A stretch of 64,000 nt of DNA. Source: Casuarius casuarius (taxonomy: Eukaryota > Chordata > Aves > Casuariiformes > Casuariidae). The stretch is from contig PTFA01000038.1 of assembly GCA_003342895.1 (NCBI GenBank), forward strand, positions 2,639,045 through 2,703,044, written 5' to 3'. Shown here in pieces: positions 37,142 to 52,545 of the stretch (position 1 is the first letter of the stretch; each line of letters opens with the position of its first letter). Under the pieces are notes generated by a model. That model saw only the letters and a list, made by a program, of their open reading frames with translations. It was not told the origin of the DNA and did no database searches. Position numbers and translations under genes: made by a program.

Positions 37142-39211
37142 CTAAAAAGGAAAGAGAAACAAATACATCCAGGTTGAAAAACAGATTTTTAAATCACACA
37201 GCAGTTAAAAACACCTTCAGAACGGAAATTTGCAACATCTTTATACACAACTGAATGTTTGGAGCTTTTTTTCATCTTCCTCAAGAAAATGTTGCAGTCT
37301 TCCTTCCTCAAATGTCACAGTCCTTTTTACCATCTCCTTTACAGCTTAATTTTATGACACGCACAGGTTGTTCCTATTGTGATTGTGTTCTTGCTATAAG
37401 CAGAAGCCATTACTTCCAGAGGAAGCAGCTCTGATAAAGTCACCTCGGCAAGTCCGACATGCCCCTCTGTAATAGCTGTGCGAATCGCCCAGGCAGAACT
37501 CCTGTCCTTGCCTCCCTCCGCTATCTCCGGATGGATCACTGCCTCTGCACCCTCCTCCTCTGCCTCACTAATAAGCACATGCCACCCCTCCAGTATGGCT
37601 AAATACCACTGTCAAAAAGGTCCTCCTTGGCCAATATGCTGACCAGAGCCTTCTAAAATACACACTTCAAACTCCTTCTCCCACCCCTCTCATCCTTCCA
37701 TATCTGTTTCAGCTGCTTCTTCTCACCTTCACATCTTTCACAGACACAACTTCTCCCATCTTTGATCTGCTCCATGGCTGCGCTCATTCCCCATAATCCT
37801 AGCCCTGGGATGCAAAGGAGGAGCCAACTTCTTTCCACAGCTGCGCTGAAGATTTGGGTAGCTTTTTCATATTTCCTTACCCTGCAGCTAGAGTTCCCCC
37901 AAATTTTTAGATCCATGATTGTTACAACAATAAGAAGTGGAATCAAGTGTGTTCCAAAATGCAGGTTCAAACACACCCTGTGTTTTTGGATATGGGCAAG
38001 CTCCAAGATGGGATTTGTTCCATTTGTTACTTTTTTTTTTTTTTCCTGTTTCAAATTCAGCACCAGCAATACCTCAGAAGATCGGCTGCTTGTAAGCAAC
38101 TTGGCTACACAAGCAGAAATCCTGAGCAGAGCCTCGCCCTACTGTGCGCTCAAACACAAAACTATACTTCATTTAGATCTGGAAGATATAGCCTCTTCCT
38201 TTTCTCCTCCTTCTAGTTTTAACCGACCACCTAATAAAATCAGTAGCTTGACAAGCCACAGCAGGACAGCTTCGCCCATTTGCTGGCCCTAGACAGGGGA
38301 CTGCCGGGAGCCAGTGTGGGGTCTGTGAGATACAGCCTAGAGCCAGCCGTCCCTAGGAGGACGGCATAAGGTCACATCCCTGCTGCAATGAATCCTATGG
38401 GCCGCCAGTCTAGTCTACAAGTCCTCTGCACCAGTGTTATTCATAATCAGGGCAGTCTCGCTCCTGGCTCCAGGTTCAAAGAGGTTATAGAGCCATAATG
38501 AATCATACCCAGTAAACTGAGTTATTGCTTTCATCAATAAGTAAGATCCAGCATTTAAATGCATTTTAGCCTTTTCCAAATAAGAAGCACAGCCAACAAC
38601 TGCATGCACAAGAAAAACTCAGGATGAAGATGTTTAAAGCGCAAACCATGTAGAAAGAGACAATGTCGTTCTTGCACAGTTTCATGCACAGTCCTTCAAT
38701 AGCCTCAGTGTCTATAACAGTCACATTTTCTCAGATGAAAGAATAAACATCAAGTGTTTGCACAATTTTCTCATCTAGGAAATAAAAAATTAAAGTGTTT
38801 TGTTCTTGTGTTTCAATTGATGGCAAAATACCCAGTTTCTGTGTTTCCTTCTTCATGAATGATAGCTTCAGCCTGAACAGCAAAACCTGGATTTCTCTCT
38901 CCATTTCCACTTCCACCATCCACTATGGCAGGTGAGAGTGACTTAATGGATAAATTCTGCAGAAGGAGCCTGTTTTGATCAACTCCTCCCTTTTGTCAAC
39001 AAGATGCTACAGCAGTTAAAGTGCATTTCTTCAACCGATTAAGTATACCAAGGGGAAAAGAGAAGGAGCATCTACAGAAAATGGAAACAGAGACTGTTCA
39101 CCAGCCAAGGCCCTGTCCAGAGTTTTTTCAACACATCTCAGTGACTAACAGAGCATCTTACAGTGTATCAAACTTAAACTGATTAAAACAGAGAAACCTA
39201 CTCACCCCTAG

Positions 39212-39350
39212 GTCTGCAACGGACTAATTCAGTGACCTTGGGCAAGTTATATAATGTGTATACGCCCCAACTTCTCTTCTCTACAGGGTGGTGATACCAA
39301 GATCCATGAAGGCTGTCACAGATTTATGGGGCTAGAAAATAAACAGCACT
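39212..39350 (+). mobile_element. MIR-like SINE relic in XYLB last intron
   Basis: TTCAGTGACCTTGGGCAAGT is an almost exact MIR core. It is followed by a diverged pyrimidine-rich stretch (CCCCAACTTCTCTTCTC) and GGTGGTGATACC, in the order of the MIR consensus. The element lies antisense to XYLB. Confidence 0.7.
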
Positions 39351-40879
39351 ACTAATACTAAATGCCACGAGACTCAGCATGCCATGTTTAACTGACTACA
39401 CGGGAGCCTTGGGCGTTCGGTGAAGCCAAGTGCCTTGGCTCCCTGTGGAGCGCGTATATATTCTTTTCGTGTCCCCGGAGAATGTTATTGCTCCCATTTC
39501 TCCTGAATATGCACATCTGAGTAAACAAAATATGGAGCAGGCAATTACGGCTATATCAGTAAGTCAAACAAAAATGGTCCTTTATTCACTGAAACACCTA
39601 CAGTCAAGCCTTGCTATTTCTTTCTTTGCTATTGTGTAAATCTGATAAACCCCACACACTTCTCAACAAAGATTTAGCACAACAGAGCTGTATCGGTAAG
39701 AGCCAAGCTTGGCTACTGGGAAAACAGACTCCGTATTACTTACCCAGCAGTATTTTTTACAAAATATACAACAGCACATTTACTAGAAGGCTGAGAAGTA
39801 TTATTGTTAATACATCACTCTAAATTAAAACATGTCAAAATAAATGAACAACTACATTTACTGATACATTGTCTTTTCCTGTTTATTGGACTTAAGCACT
39901 TAGCTTGCTAATTGACGAAATTCAGGCACTTGCAATAAGCTTCCTAGCCATTAGCGTAAATGAATGCTGCATTATGTCCCATCTGAAAGCACGCAAACAA
40001 AAAATCAAGACTGTTTCTTGTACTCTTTTTTTCTATTCATCTGGGGTAAAAAGCAGTCCAGGTCAGAGGTTAACACAAAGTTTTAAGTTCCTCTTCATTA
40101 GGGAAGTTGGCTGTAATTCTCGCAGTACATCACGGCTGGTAAGCGCAGCAGTAGTACAAGCTTTTCATAAGGAGTGTTTTATAGGGCAGCTTTACACCAG
40201 CTAAAGTTCTGCTCCGAGGCAGCGCAGTTCCCATGAAATATCCAGAAAAGAAGCCGAACTGGTTCAGCTGAGGATGTGGCCTAAGTGCACCCACCCAGTT
40301 GTGTTTGTGAAAGATTATTCTCCACAATTCTCATGACTGAATTGCGTTTACAGAACCTTGGACAACTCCTCCTAAGTGGTTCCAGGAGCATTTTTCCTGC
40401 CGCAATTATATAGATTTATTTTTATAATTGAGGTCCAAAGGGAATAAAGAACTCTCAATGATGCATAAAAACTCAAGAACATAAATTCCCTCTCTGTCAT
40501 AGCCTCAAACGTAATATATCAGACCATGACATTTAACAAAAGTAATTACATGTATCACAACATGAACCTTATTATTGTCCATAACTTAATTGTCCTTGCT
40601 ATATTACGGCCTTTTCTCCTGCTTATCTCTACAGCCTATTCTGCAACCTTAGCCGCACTCTGACGGCTTCATTTACAAACCCTAAACTTCACTCCTGGGA
40701 CAATTTGGCCACACTTTGACAGTCCTACAAATAAATAAGAAAATGCTAATGACAAATACTGCAGTGTAACAGAGGATAACTTAAACTGCCTTTCCTGGAA
40801 AATACATTCAAATAAATGTTACCTTGCCCTCTACTCCAAATCAAATATGTCATCCTCCTATTATAGCTCACCCTGGTAC

Positions 40880-40965
40880 TAGCCTATGAGCTCAGCACGG
40901 GTCTCACTGTTTCTTTGCACAACGTCTAGAGCAATGGGACATTGCCCTTGCTGTTCTCTGCAAGC
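40880..40965 (+). mobile_element. MIR-like SINE 3' tail relic
   Basis: GTCTCACTGTTTCTTTGCAC, then AACGTCTAGAGCAATGGGAC, resembles the MIR-type tail gggactgtctttttgt...gtacagcgcctagcacaatgggg. Both ends fade out. Confidence 0.5.
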
Positions 40966-42910
40966 AAAATTGGCTACAAATTACTACTAAGTTACAACGT
41001 ACGTGGATCCTTCTATCGCCTGCTATGCTACGTTAGCCAGCGATTGGAGCAATTCAGAATTTACAAATGAAAAAAGATGATGCTGATGATTGTCGGAGTA
41101 GACTAAAATTAATCAGGCCCTAGCAAACACCTGCTACTTTCAATAGGTTTGTTGGGGGTGGGGGGGCTGTATTTTTTCTTTTTTTTTTATACTGGTCACA
41201 CTCAAATTACTTCTGAGTCGGAGATTTGCTTAAGAAATCAAGAGATGGAGTTAAGATGTTTTATTTTTAAACTCAAAACAGCTGTTCACCTTGCTTAACA
41301 TAGAAATAACATGCTTAATGCAGAAAGAGTATGACAGTGTCCAGAAATAACCTGAAGAAAACTCCAAGGAACCACACCTCAAACAGGCACTTTATTTACT
41401 TTACATATTCATTCGGTAAGCATATCTTAATCCATTTAACAAGTTAAAATAAATGTTTTATTGGCTACACAAATCACTTTAATCAAACTCCCATCAATAC
41501 TTATTATCATATTTCTATGGTTGTATTATTACCTACTTTGCACTAAATTACCAACCTAAACCAATTCTAGAAGACAACCTCCCCCTCTAAAAATCTAACT
41601 CAACAAAAATATATATTTTTTAATCAATAAAAAGGTCATTGTAACTTTCCTGGGTAACAGGGTCACTTCTATAAATCCACATACCTACAAGGCAATTCAC
41701 CAAAGTCAAGCAAACCTGTTAGGCCTACACTTTCCTTTGTTGAATTTTTGCAGAATTAATACATCTCAGTAGAGTCAATAATGCAATTAAAAATTACATA
41801 TCCCAAGGTAGTGAACTGCACTCCATCTTCTCCCTACAAAACCCTACACAACAATATTACAATAAATCTGACACTATGTCACAGGCACAAGCGATCAACT
41901 CCAGATAATCATGCTCCCTCTCATGCTTTTTTGCTTAATTAACCAACAAGCCAACCATTTCTGTTTTAATAGATTACTAAAATAGAGCTGAATTCTAATG
42001 CCATAATAATAGATTCCTACTGTCTGTTAACATATACTTATTGCTCTAAAGTCTCCTGGTTATTTCTGTCATGCTTAGTGGTTCTGATTAATCTTTTTTC
42101 CTTGGGGGAGAGGGGGGAAGTGGCAGGGAGCTCCAAAGAGGTGAGAAGACTCTCTAATTTTTGCTGTTCTTAAAATAGAGGAGAGGAATTCAGCAGGTTT
42201 ACCCATAGCTAGCTGACTTCAGCTAGCCTGGTTGAGCAGTGACCAAAGATGATCACCACAGCGGTTATCGCCACAATACCTTACAACCTATTTAGGTATC
42301 TACTGCATCAGAAATAAGCCCAAGTTGGGTAAACCACCCACCCTACAAATTTATTGTGAAAACAGGATCAACTAAGAAGTTAGGGTCTTAGCAACAGAGA
42401 GAGATTTATCCTTTTAGAAAAGGCCTCTTTCAGTCAACACGGTCTTCTACAGCATAAAGTCACATTTTTACCAGACAAGTTGCAACTAGCAGGACTTCAG
42501 TTTCCACTAACTCATCACCTGTCACAAGCACTATACTTCCCATCTTGTGACTTTACCCTATTTTACCTGCTCATCAGCTTAATTGAACACAAAAAGTGGC
42601 ACTAAATCTCAACCGGAAAAGTTCTTTTGCATGCTCTGCCCTTCCCTTTCGAATTCACACTCAGCATCACAAACAACCCTTTAGCAATCAAAGAAACGCA
42701 TGAGTAAAAATGCATTTTTGGTTCCTGAAAAGTTCTACTGCGTGCATAAGCCTTGACATCCAAGCTGAAGCTACAAACTGTAGTGTTTAACCTCTGTCCA
42801 TAGGAGGTTTTCCTTCCTCCAGTGATCTAGCATGTTTTGCCTCCAACTTGCACCAGGAAAAAAGGACAAAACCAGAGCAGATTGCTGTGGCTATTGACTG
42901 TGGCTATGCC

Positions 42911-42948
42911 TTTCTTTTTCTTTTTTTCTTTTTTTCTTTTTTTCTTTT
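42911..42948. repeat. T7C microsatellite
   Basis: Three consecutive TTTTTTTC octamers are flanked by shorter T/C units in the last XYLB intron. On the XYLB sense strand this is a GAAAAAAA run. Confidence 0.9.
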
Positions 42949-45198
42949 AACACCATGCCAAGTTTTAGCTCTAGCAGTCCAAAAAACGTAGGGAGATGGT
43001 CCGGGCAATTTCACATTGGTTAGCCAGACTCTTTCAAAAGAGCTCCTCAGCGAGACAGAACTTAACCTCAGGATGACTTTGAAGTTTATAAAAAGAACCG
43101 TCATTTAAGTGAAAGCCTCTAAACTCAACAGAACGAAATTGGATGGACAGAGAGATGCAGCCCTGTAAAAAACAGAATCAAACTGACTCATTACATTATG
43201 AATTTTTACTGCGCTGTTCATGCTAACACACTGTATTACTGACAAGCCCTCTGGCTTTCTGCAGTTTCACAGCCATGAAAGTAGCCAGGGAATCCACCAT
43301 CAACTGTAAAATTATACGACAGGAAGAAAAAAAAATTGGTGTGGAATTTGTAATTGCAAGAAGCTGCTTTTAATGGAACAAAGCTGGCAAGTTAAGCTAA
43401 AGCGCAGGAATGGTTATTCCTTCACATGCTGTTTGGCCACTACCTTCTCTATCATTCACTCCTATATATCGGGGCAATAATTCACTGCTGTACATCATTT
43501 AAAACCAATAAAAAGATGTGCTATGAGAGCCAGGTCTAACCAAGTGGAAAAAGAGAAGAAAAGTATTGAGAGGGAAATAATTAACTCTTCTAGCTTCCAG
43601 GCCATTTTACGCAGACAGTAAAATAGGAAGTGAATTCCCTCCTGATCTTTCCAGTTAGCCCAGCCTGGCCCCTGCAGAGGTGCAAGGTGCTTGCTGCTCT
43701 CGCTGGTCTCAGTGAGTGCAGCTCTGCTCCTTGCCCTTGAGTTTTACAGCTGAAGCAGTCCTGGGGGTCAAAAGCAAGTCTGAGTGCTCGCAACCTCCAC
43801 GCAAACCAGCCTGCCAGCTTTTCGGCAGCGAGCATTTTTGGGGAGAACAAGGTAGCATGTGGGCTCAAATTAGACACCAGGGAATGGCTCCCGAAGTGTA
43901 TTCCCCACAGCAGGCTTCGGTGGCAACACACACGACACAGGCCATTGCTGTTAATTATTTTATCTTTTAAAATGAGGGGGAAGGTTGAGTAAATGAGATC
44001 AGATCAATCAAGTTTAAATTATTCAATGTCTTAATATTTCTGAAGGGGACTTCTATTCGATTACTGAGCTCCTCCATCTCAGTTAATAATTAAATAATAT
44101 GCTGGCAGGCACAATGCAGCATGATCATTTCTATTATTACTCATGATGATATCTGGTGCTCCACTACACATGTAGCTTGGAGTTAGTAGTTTCGGCAGAT
44201 CATTAATTTCCCAGTTTAAATAAAAGCTTTAAAACCTTGTTGCCTGCAGTTAAGGCATACCCAAATCTCATACACAGAGTGTAACACTGTGTTGATGTAA
44301 AAGAAGTTTTCTACACAGGCAAAGATGGAGTTAAATTTACCTTTGGTTATTCAAGTCTGCATTCTCTAGGATTCTAGCTACATTATATTGCTAATTTATT
44401 ACCTGGCACTATCTATCAGAAGCTGTAGTAAACGAAAGCCTTTGGAAGCTGACTGTGAGAGGTGCAGGATTGCACTGGAGGCCCTGAGACAAATTCCCTC
44501 CTTGGTTTTACATGGGCTGGAACCGTGTTGTTAGCAATAATGACTAATCATGATAAATAATTGTTCTGCTTCATCCACGTGGCCCTGTAAAGCACAAGCT
44601 TCACCTTCACGTAGGCTGACGTTTCCAGGATGGACATGGTACTGCAGAATTGCGCCTACACAGTCCTCCTAGCCGACATCCTTTCAGCTGTTCCAGCTGA
44701 GAGCTGTGAGTGAAGATGTACAACTGCTGACCACTATTTAAGATCAGGCTGGAGGGGACTTTTGGGGTGTTTTCCAAAAGGGAAAAAATACTGTCACCAC
44801 ACTTTTTTCAATGTTGCTTGCTGCAAGCAAGTGAAAACTATTTTGTCAATACAGTATTATCAGTGACAACCTGATTGACCTATGTTCAAATTCAACCTAT
44901 TTTGTAACTTACTCTGTTCCTTAAGGAATAGATCTTGCCTCTCTGATCACATCCAAATAGGAAAATTCACTCTCTCAGATCCGGATGGAGTGATCATTCA
45001 GATATTATATTATTACAACATTAGAGATCTCCCAAAAGTCAATCCTTACACCAAGGATCAAGAACTGAGTTAACAAAGCATTTCTTAAGTTAATCTATTT
45101 TGCTAGAAAAATCAAGAAAGCACTAGAAAAATTAGTAAACCACTGCATTTTGAAACAGAAGAAAGGAAAAGAAAAATGGCATTCGCAAGGTTGCTCAC

Positions 45199-45293
45199 CT
45201 CTTCAACCCCGGTGGTTGGTGTAACAGCCAGTCTCGGTTCTGGTGCTAATTTCACAACATCAGCCAAGGACACACCGGTCTCAGCCACAAGCC
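45199..45293 (-). CDS. XYLB: XYLB coding exon (second from last), VVKLAPEPRLAVTP
   Basis: This 95-bp exon on the minus strand lies between a CATTGCAG acceptor and a GAAGAG|GTGAGC donor. Its first two bases complete the Gly codon begun in the 47564-47651 exon. It then reads LVAETGVSLADVVKLAPEPR followed by LAVTPTTGVEE. This is the XYLB stretch after GSAYRA that leads to the terminal helix. VVKLAP and the P-R-L-A-x-T-P run are the recognisable family residues. The exon ends in phase 0 and joins LYRPLL in the last exon. The following intron, 8.06 kb, is the longest seen here. Confidence 0.93.
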
Positions 45294-47669
<2,376 letters not shown>

Positions 47670-48165
47670 TCAGTTACACATGCCCATGAAAGATCTGCTT
47701 GGGAAAACAAATGACTACTGTATGCTCTAGCTAAGCATTTGGGCACACACTAAAAAAAGGCACCAAAGGCAAAGAGTCCTGAACCTTGTCACACAACAGA
47801 ATATTGGTAAATCTGACCTAGAGATGTAACTGCAGCCAGGAAATGAAGCCTCATTTCTCTCCAGACCTCCTGGGTACCATTCTTTCATTACAAGTTCAGA
47901 GGATTCTGAATTTAGCTATCATCTCCCTCATAAACGCAGACAACCAGCCCATGCCAAAGGCTTACAACAGAGTAAGGATATCTATTCAGGACCCCACAAT
48001 CAGTTGTGGTGACAGTTTTCTTTCATCACAGTTACGGCTCAGCCAAGTGGGAAGGAAGGAGAGAGGGATCAGTCACGGCTCCCTAATTCTCAGCTTTCAT
48101 ATAGTAAAATATATAAAAGGCTACTGTCTAAGCCTGTATTCTTTGCCTCCAGCATTCCCATTGTG

Positions 48166-48181
48166 TTAGGGTTAGGGTTAG
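48166..48181 (+). repeat. Short interstitial telomere-like repeat
   Basis: TTAGGGTTAGGGTTAG comprises two full and one partial vertebrate telomere hexamers inside an XYLB intron. At this length it could be chance or a trace of end-joining repair. Confidence 0.8.
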
Positions 48182-49271
48182 CAGGAAGAATGACATAGGA
48201 GCTGGTTACACAGGCTGTACATCTATGTGGGACTTTCCTGTATTCAAGGAATCTTTAGCTAAAAAGATATGTCAAGTCTGCTTGCTCTCAGCTTGAGCAA
48301 TACGAAGAAAATGGTACAGACAAAGAATTTGTTTTGATATCCAACAGATACTAAATTTATTCCACTGCACATCATACCACCCACTGCATTGAAATCTACA
48401 CCAGCCGTCTCCTGTTTATGAATATATGCACTCTTCCCCACAGTGTAGGTTTAGGAAAACAGATACTGGAGGGGAAAAAAGGATTTATTTGGATAAGGAA
48501 ATGGGAGGTTTAGGGACACAGGAGGCTCAAGAACTCTTTGCTGAAAACATTGTCAACAAACTGATTTCCAATTAGACATTCTGGTTTCATCAGCTATAGA
48601 ACTGCAGGTGTCCATCAAGCTGAACAACAAAAGAAGTAGGTAACAATTCAGATTTAACTTGTGCTGGTTTTATTACTTTTATCAAAGGCAACAGTGCATC
48701 ACCTGATTCACATCAGTATAAGGGAGTCTAAAATAAGGCCATGCTGTCCAAGAATCCAAACCATTCAGATAAGGGACTTGCAACCCTGATCCAGGGATTT
48801 ACAACGCCTCTAATCACAAGCCCGAGGGCTTCATGCAAGATGACTATGGAATTTAATTTATATATGCTATAGAAAAAACAGCATGTGACATTTCAGAAGG
48901 ATTTTGCCTCTCCATCTGAAAATTTGGGGAATCTACAAATCCATATGTTTGAATATCACTCATTCAGGTGATTTTGAACTAAAGTGGTTAGCTTTTAATT
49001 AGAATCCAATGAAAGCCTGAGTGTACACATTTAACACACTCTCTTTGATAATACTGCCAAGGAAGTATTGTCTAACTTGTGTTTGCAAGCAAGCATTGAG
49101 CAATATATGAGCTTCAATGCTAGAGGACAAATGGAAAATTAATCACAGTATCTACTAAAAAGCCCTCTGGAAATGAGAAGGTCATAGAGTGCTGGTTGCA
49201 CAGCTCATGCTGCTAGCCAATAATATTGTATTGTCTCATCACATTCCCCATCCGTTTCTTCATCTCTATTA

Positions 49272-49420
49272 GGTGTTGCTTGTCTTACGCTTGAATTGTG
49301 AATTCCTTTGGACAACGGAGGTCTTTTGTTTTGCATCACTGCAGAGCCTTATACAACACGGCGCCAGTGTATACTGAATGTTAATACAGACTGTAATACT
49401 CTAAGTAAATAATAACTACC
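49272..49420 (+). mobile_element. MIR-like SINE 3' end
   Basis: GAATTGTGAATTCCTTTGGA, CAACGGAGGTCTTTTGTTTT and ACAACACGGCGCCAGTGTAT follow in order, ending in AAGTAAATAATAAC. They match the amniote MIR-type tail of ttgtaagctctttggggcagggactgtctt, gtacagcgcctagcaca and aataaataataa. It is one of the better preserved SINE relics in the window. Confidence 0.7.
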
Positions 49421-51707
49421 TTTTGCATCACATGACTATCAAATCGAGATTATTTTGAAGTTTGTATATTTAGTAAATCATTTGAAACTGTGATTTTTCT
49501 CATGAATAATTTTAAAAGCAACTGTTAGAGGTTTTACTGTCAAAAATATTTCACCATGATTCATGTGGTCGTTAATCAAGCACCACATATGTTCTATAAA
49601 GCTTCCCAAATAGGAGGAGAGCTGTCTTACTATGGCTGTATTTTTTTAACAGATTTTCCTAAGTTGCTTCTTTTGCTGTGTAAAATATAGGAGTTACTGA
49701 ATGTTGATTAATTAAATGATAGTCTTTTGTAGCTCTGGAACAAATTATCCAAAACTGACCATGATAAGGGGTGGAAACTTATTTTCCATGCAACTGATAT
49801 GGTTTCTGAGGTTTTGATTAAATTAAAAAGAAGGATCCAATTAACCAGTGATTGAATTAAGTGGATGACACTGTATTGATCATATTATTTTAAGACACTT
49901 CTAATGAGTTTTAAAAGCAGATCTATTGTTACACTTGAACAGCAAGTACTAGAGCAGTCACTTTCTCATCCCCACAATTTTTCAGCTCTGTACGTTTCAG
50001 AATTACATGTTACAAAACCATTCAGTTCACTGCCTTCATTCCACAGCAAGGAGATCCTCCTAGCACCTCAGCTGGATATATATCTTTAAAAACACATCCA
50101 TCTATTAATTCAGTCTCTTTCTTGACCTATTCTTAGTGGAATTACTCCAATAGGGATCAATGTTTTAATCGATAAACCTATCTGTTAACTTTTCCAATGC
50201 CAAGCAAAATAACCAAAAGCAGGTGGAGAAAACTGAGCAAAATAACCCAAGCAGATGGAGAAAAGTGGTATCTACAGACAAAACATCAAATTTGTTCTGT
50301 CCCAATCAGCTCTACAGCTGATATAAACAGGCGTTTTAAGTGACTTAAAGAAGTCATTTAAAGAAGTTAGAAGGACAAAGAGAGCGTTTTGCTCTTTGCT
50401 TTTTGACCTCCATTCATTCCAGCTTAGGTTTCGAAGTACAGATGACATTCATTTCACACAATTTCAATCATCAAGGAATATGGCATGTGGGCTGGTGGCT
50501 AGAGTTCCTCTGTAGATGGTGGAAAGGGAGTGGCATCTCCAGAAAGCAATTCTCCCTATATTGACCAATGTCAATGCAAGGATTTAGCCCAAAATTAAGA
50601 CAGATACCTTTTGGTGTAAACATCTATCTCCAAGCTCAGTGTCTAAGGCCCCACTGTAGCCAATGGAAAGGCCAGTCAATACAGTCAGTGGAGTCTAGAA
50701 AGCTCTTCAACACACCTGAACAGAGATATCTGCACTTGATACAGCAAATCATCATTCGGCTTCCTTTGCACTATAACCGACTAGATCTCTGCTGACTACT
50801 GGAGGGTTTTACATGAAAGATCACCTACAGATATCACAGCACAGAAAACTGAATTCATATAAGATGAACCCCAACTCAGATGTCTCTTTGACGGCAAAAG
50901 CTTGGTGAGGGGCTTCTCACCGTTAGTAAGGCTTTGCAAAGTCTCAAAGTGGTTCCCTTTACTGGGAAGTAAAAAACCTTTCAGATCTGTCGTTGGTGGG
51001 CACACGCCCACACCTCAAATACAGCTGCCATTCTTCCGACACTGATTTCAAAAGGGAGGCCGACAAATAAATGGGCTGTAGAAACTGGGCAACCTTCCCA
51101 TCCCTGAAAGGGACCTTCAGGATGGGGCCAGAATGCAGAAACGGAGAGCGTGCGATACTGCATTGTGAGGATCTTAACCAGGGTTGGATGCAGGAGCAGA
51201 GGAGGGTGGGAAGAGGGAGGAGAGACTGTACAGAAGCATAGCCTCCTGCCCAACACGTGGCGTAATGCTAATCAGTAACAGGCAATCAAAACAACAAGGA
51301 AAGTATTTTTCTGAGTTTTCAGCATCAGCAAAACCCCTCTCCAAATTAAATCTATGATCTCACTTGATCTTAATGACAAAAACAACAAAAATCCCAGGTA
51401 TCCTACCAACTCTCTGCTTGGGTTTTTTGCTGATTGATTTGACAGAAGTGATTTGGCCTGGAAATCACAAATGTTTCAGATACACATGAAACTAGTCAAC
51501 TGTAAAAAACTGGAAAGTTCAACATGAAATTAACATTAGGCTAATGCTCTCCACACTAAACCTCAGCAAAACCCCAAAGACCTGAAGCAGACTCACAGTC
51601 CTATATCCATACTCTCCTATGCAGCTGTAGTGGTTTGGATTCAGTACTCTGAAATAAAACTACAGAGAAGACTGAGTCCAGTGCAACTGATTTAATTTTG
51701 TACTTAC

Positions 51708-51766
51708 CTGTAGGATCTTTTTATTGTGGGATGCGCCACCGGTAGCCAAAATCCTTGTTCTCGGCA
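51708..51766 (-). CDS. XYLB: XYLB coding exon carrying the ATGGAS nucleotide-binding loop (fourth from last)
   Basis: This 59-bp exon lies on the minus strand. It starts after a TTGCAG acceptor (51767-51770 read ctgc on the plus strand) and ends at a CAG|GTAAGTA donor. Entered in phase 1, it reads PRTRILATGGASHNKKILQ. That corresponds to the stretch of human XYLB containing ILATGGASHN, part of the C-terminal lobe of the actin/hexokinase-like ATPase fold. In FGGY kinases this glycine-rich loop helps close the ATP site. The first codon is split: the exon supplies TG, so a preceding exon ending in A would give the Met seen in mammals. That preceding exon was not found in the window. Identity is secure from the motif and from phase agreement with the next exon. 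Confidence 0.92.
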
Positions 51767-52477
51767 CTGCAACGCAATACAAGATATAGGTCAGACTGAA
51801 AGTGCATATTGTCAGGATCTGCACTACTGAGCCAAGCAATGAGAACAAGGAAGTGGGAGTCAGATGGTCTGGCCTCTCTCTCTGCACATCTAATTTACCT
51901 ACTGTAAAAATAAAGATAAAACTAATTACCCACCATTCCAAGGCACATCAGAACACTTCATTAGAAGAAGAAATATAAATATTGCAGTTCTATTATTATT
52001 ATAATGCTATCAAAGTCATGAAGATTTGCAAAGAGGTATATAATGAGAAAGGCAGAGTGTTATTACACTACAGCTCTCATTTGAGGTCAGTTTGGTTTGG
52101 ATCACAGCTGTATATATACAAACTGACAGATAACCTTTAAAATCAGCAGTGTTTTCCAAAATTATCTCCTTATGATGTTCACAATCAAGATCTACTGAAA
52201 TATGGGCAATCCCTACATGCTTGAATGACAAGAAAGTGTGTCAAAAGGTAATTAGAGATGGTCTAAGTCATTTCAAAACTATCTGAATCTTTGTCCAATG
52301 CAAATTCATAGCTTTGTGGGTATTAAAAAATAAATCACTCTGCATTCTTTAGTCTTTTAAGAAATTCACCCTTCCATCCCACCTTCCTGAATTTTGGTCC
52401 TGTGCCCTGCCATTTATTTGAGTGCGTGCTCTTCTGGACCATGCCATGCAACAAGCCGTACATCTATCCATAACCAC

Positions 52478-52545
52478 AGTTCAGCAAGGTACTTACACAT
52501 GAGTAAACCAAGTGATCTCACTGAAATTTTTTAAAGGCTTAAAGC
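52478..52545. repeat. Ancient amniote repeat (same family as 24946-25026)
   Basis: CAGTTCAGCAAGGTACTTAC, ACATGAGTAAACC and TCTCACTGAAATTTTTTAAA followed by GGCTTAAAGC correspond to the family seen at 24946-25026 (cagcaaagcacttaagcatg...agt...cccattgaa...gcttaaagttaagc). Confidence 0.5.

Larger units (their letters stand above)
37142..45198 (-). other. XYLB last intron (8.06 kb)
   Basis: The intron is bounded by a GTGAGC donor at 45198 and a TTTTTAG acceptor at 37142. It contains MIR-like relics (39212-39350 and 40880-40965), a T7C microsatellite (42911-42948) and several T- or A-rich tracts. It also has an AT-rich, conserved-element-like interval at about 43940-44580. The 37340-38230 stretch is purine-rich on the minus strand and so has long open frames, but these match no family I know. 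I see no further exon. Confidence 0.85.

Noticed and set aside
37653..38292. Overlapping open frames on both strands (148 codons minus, 176 codons plus) within the last XYLB intron
   Set aside because: They overlap each other, reflect purine/pyrimidine strand skew and lack any known motif. They sit inside a demonstrated intron.
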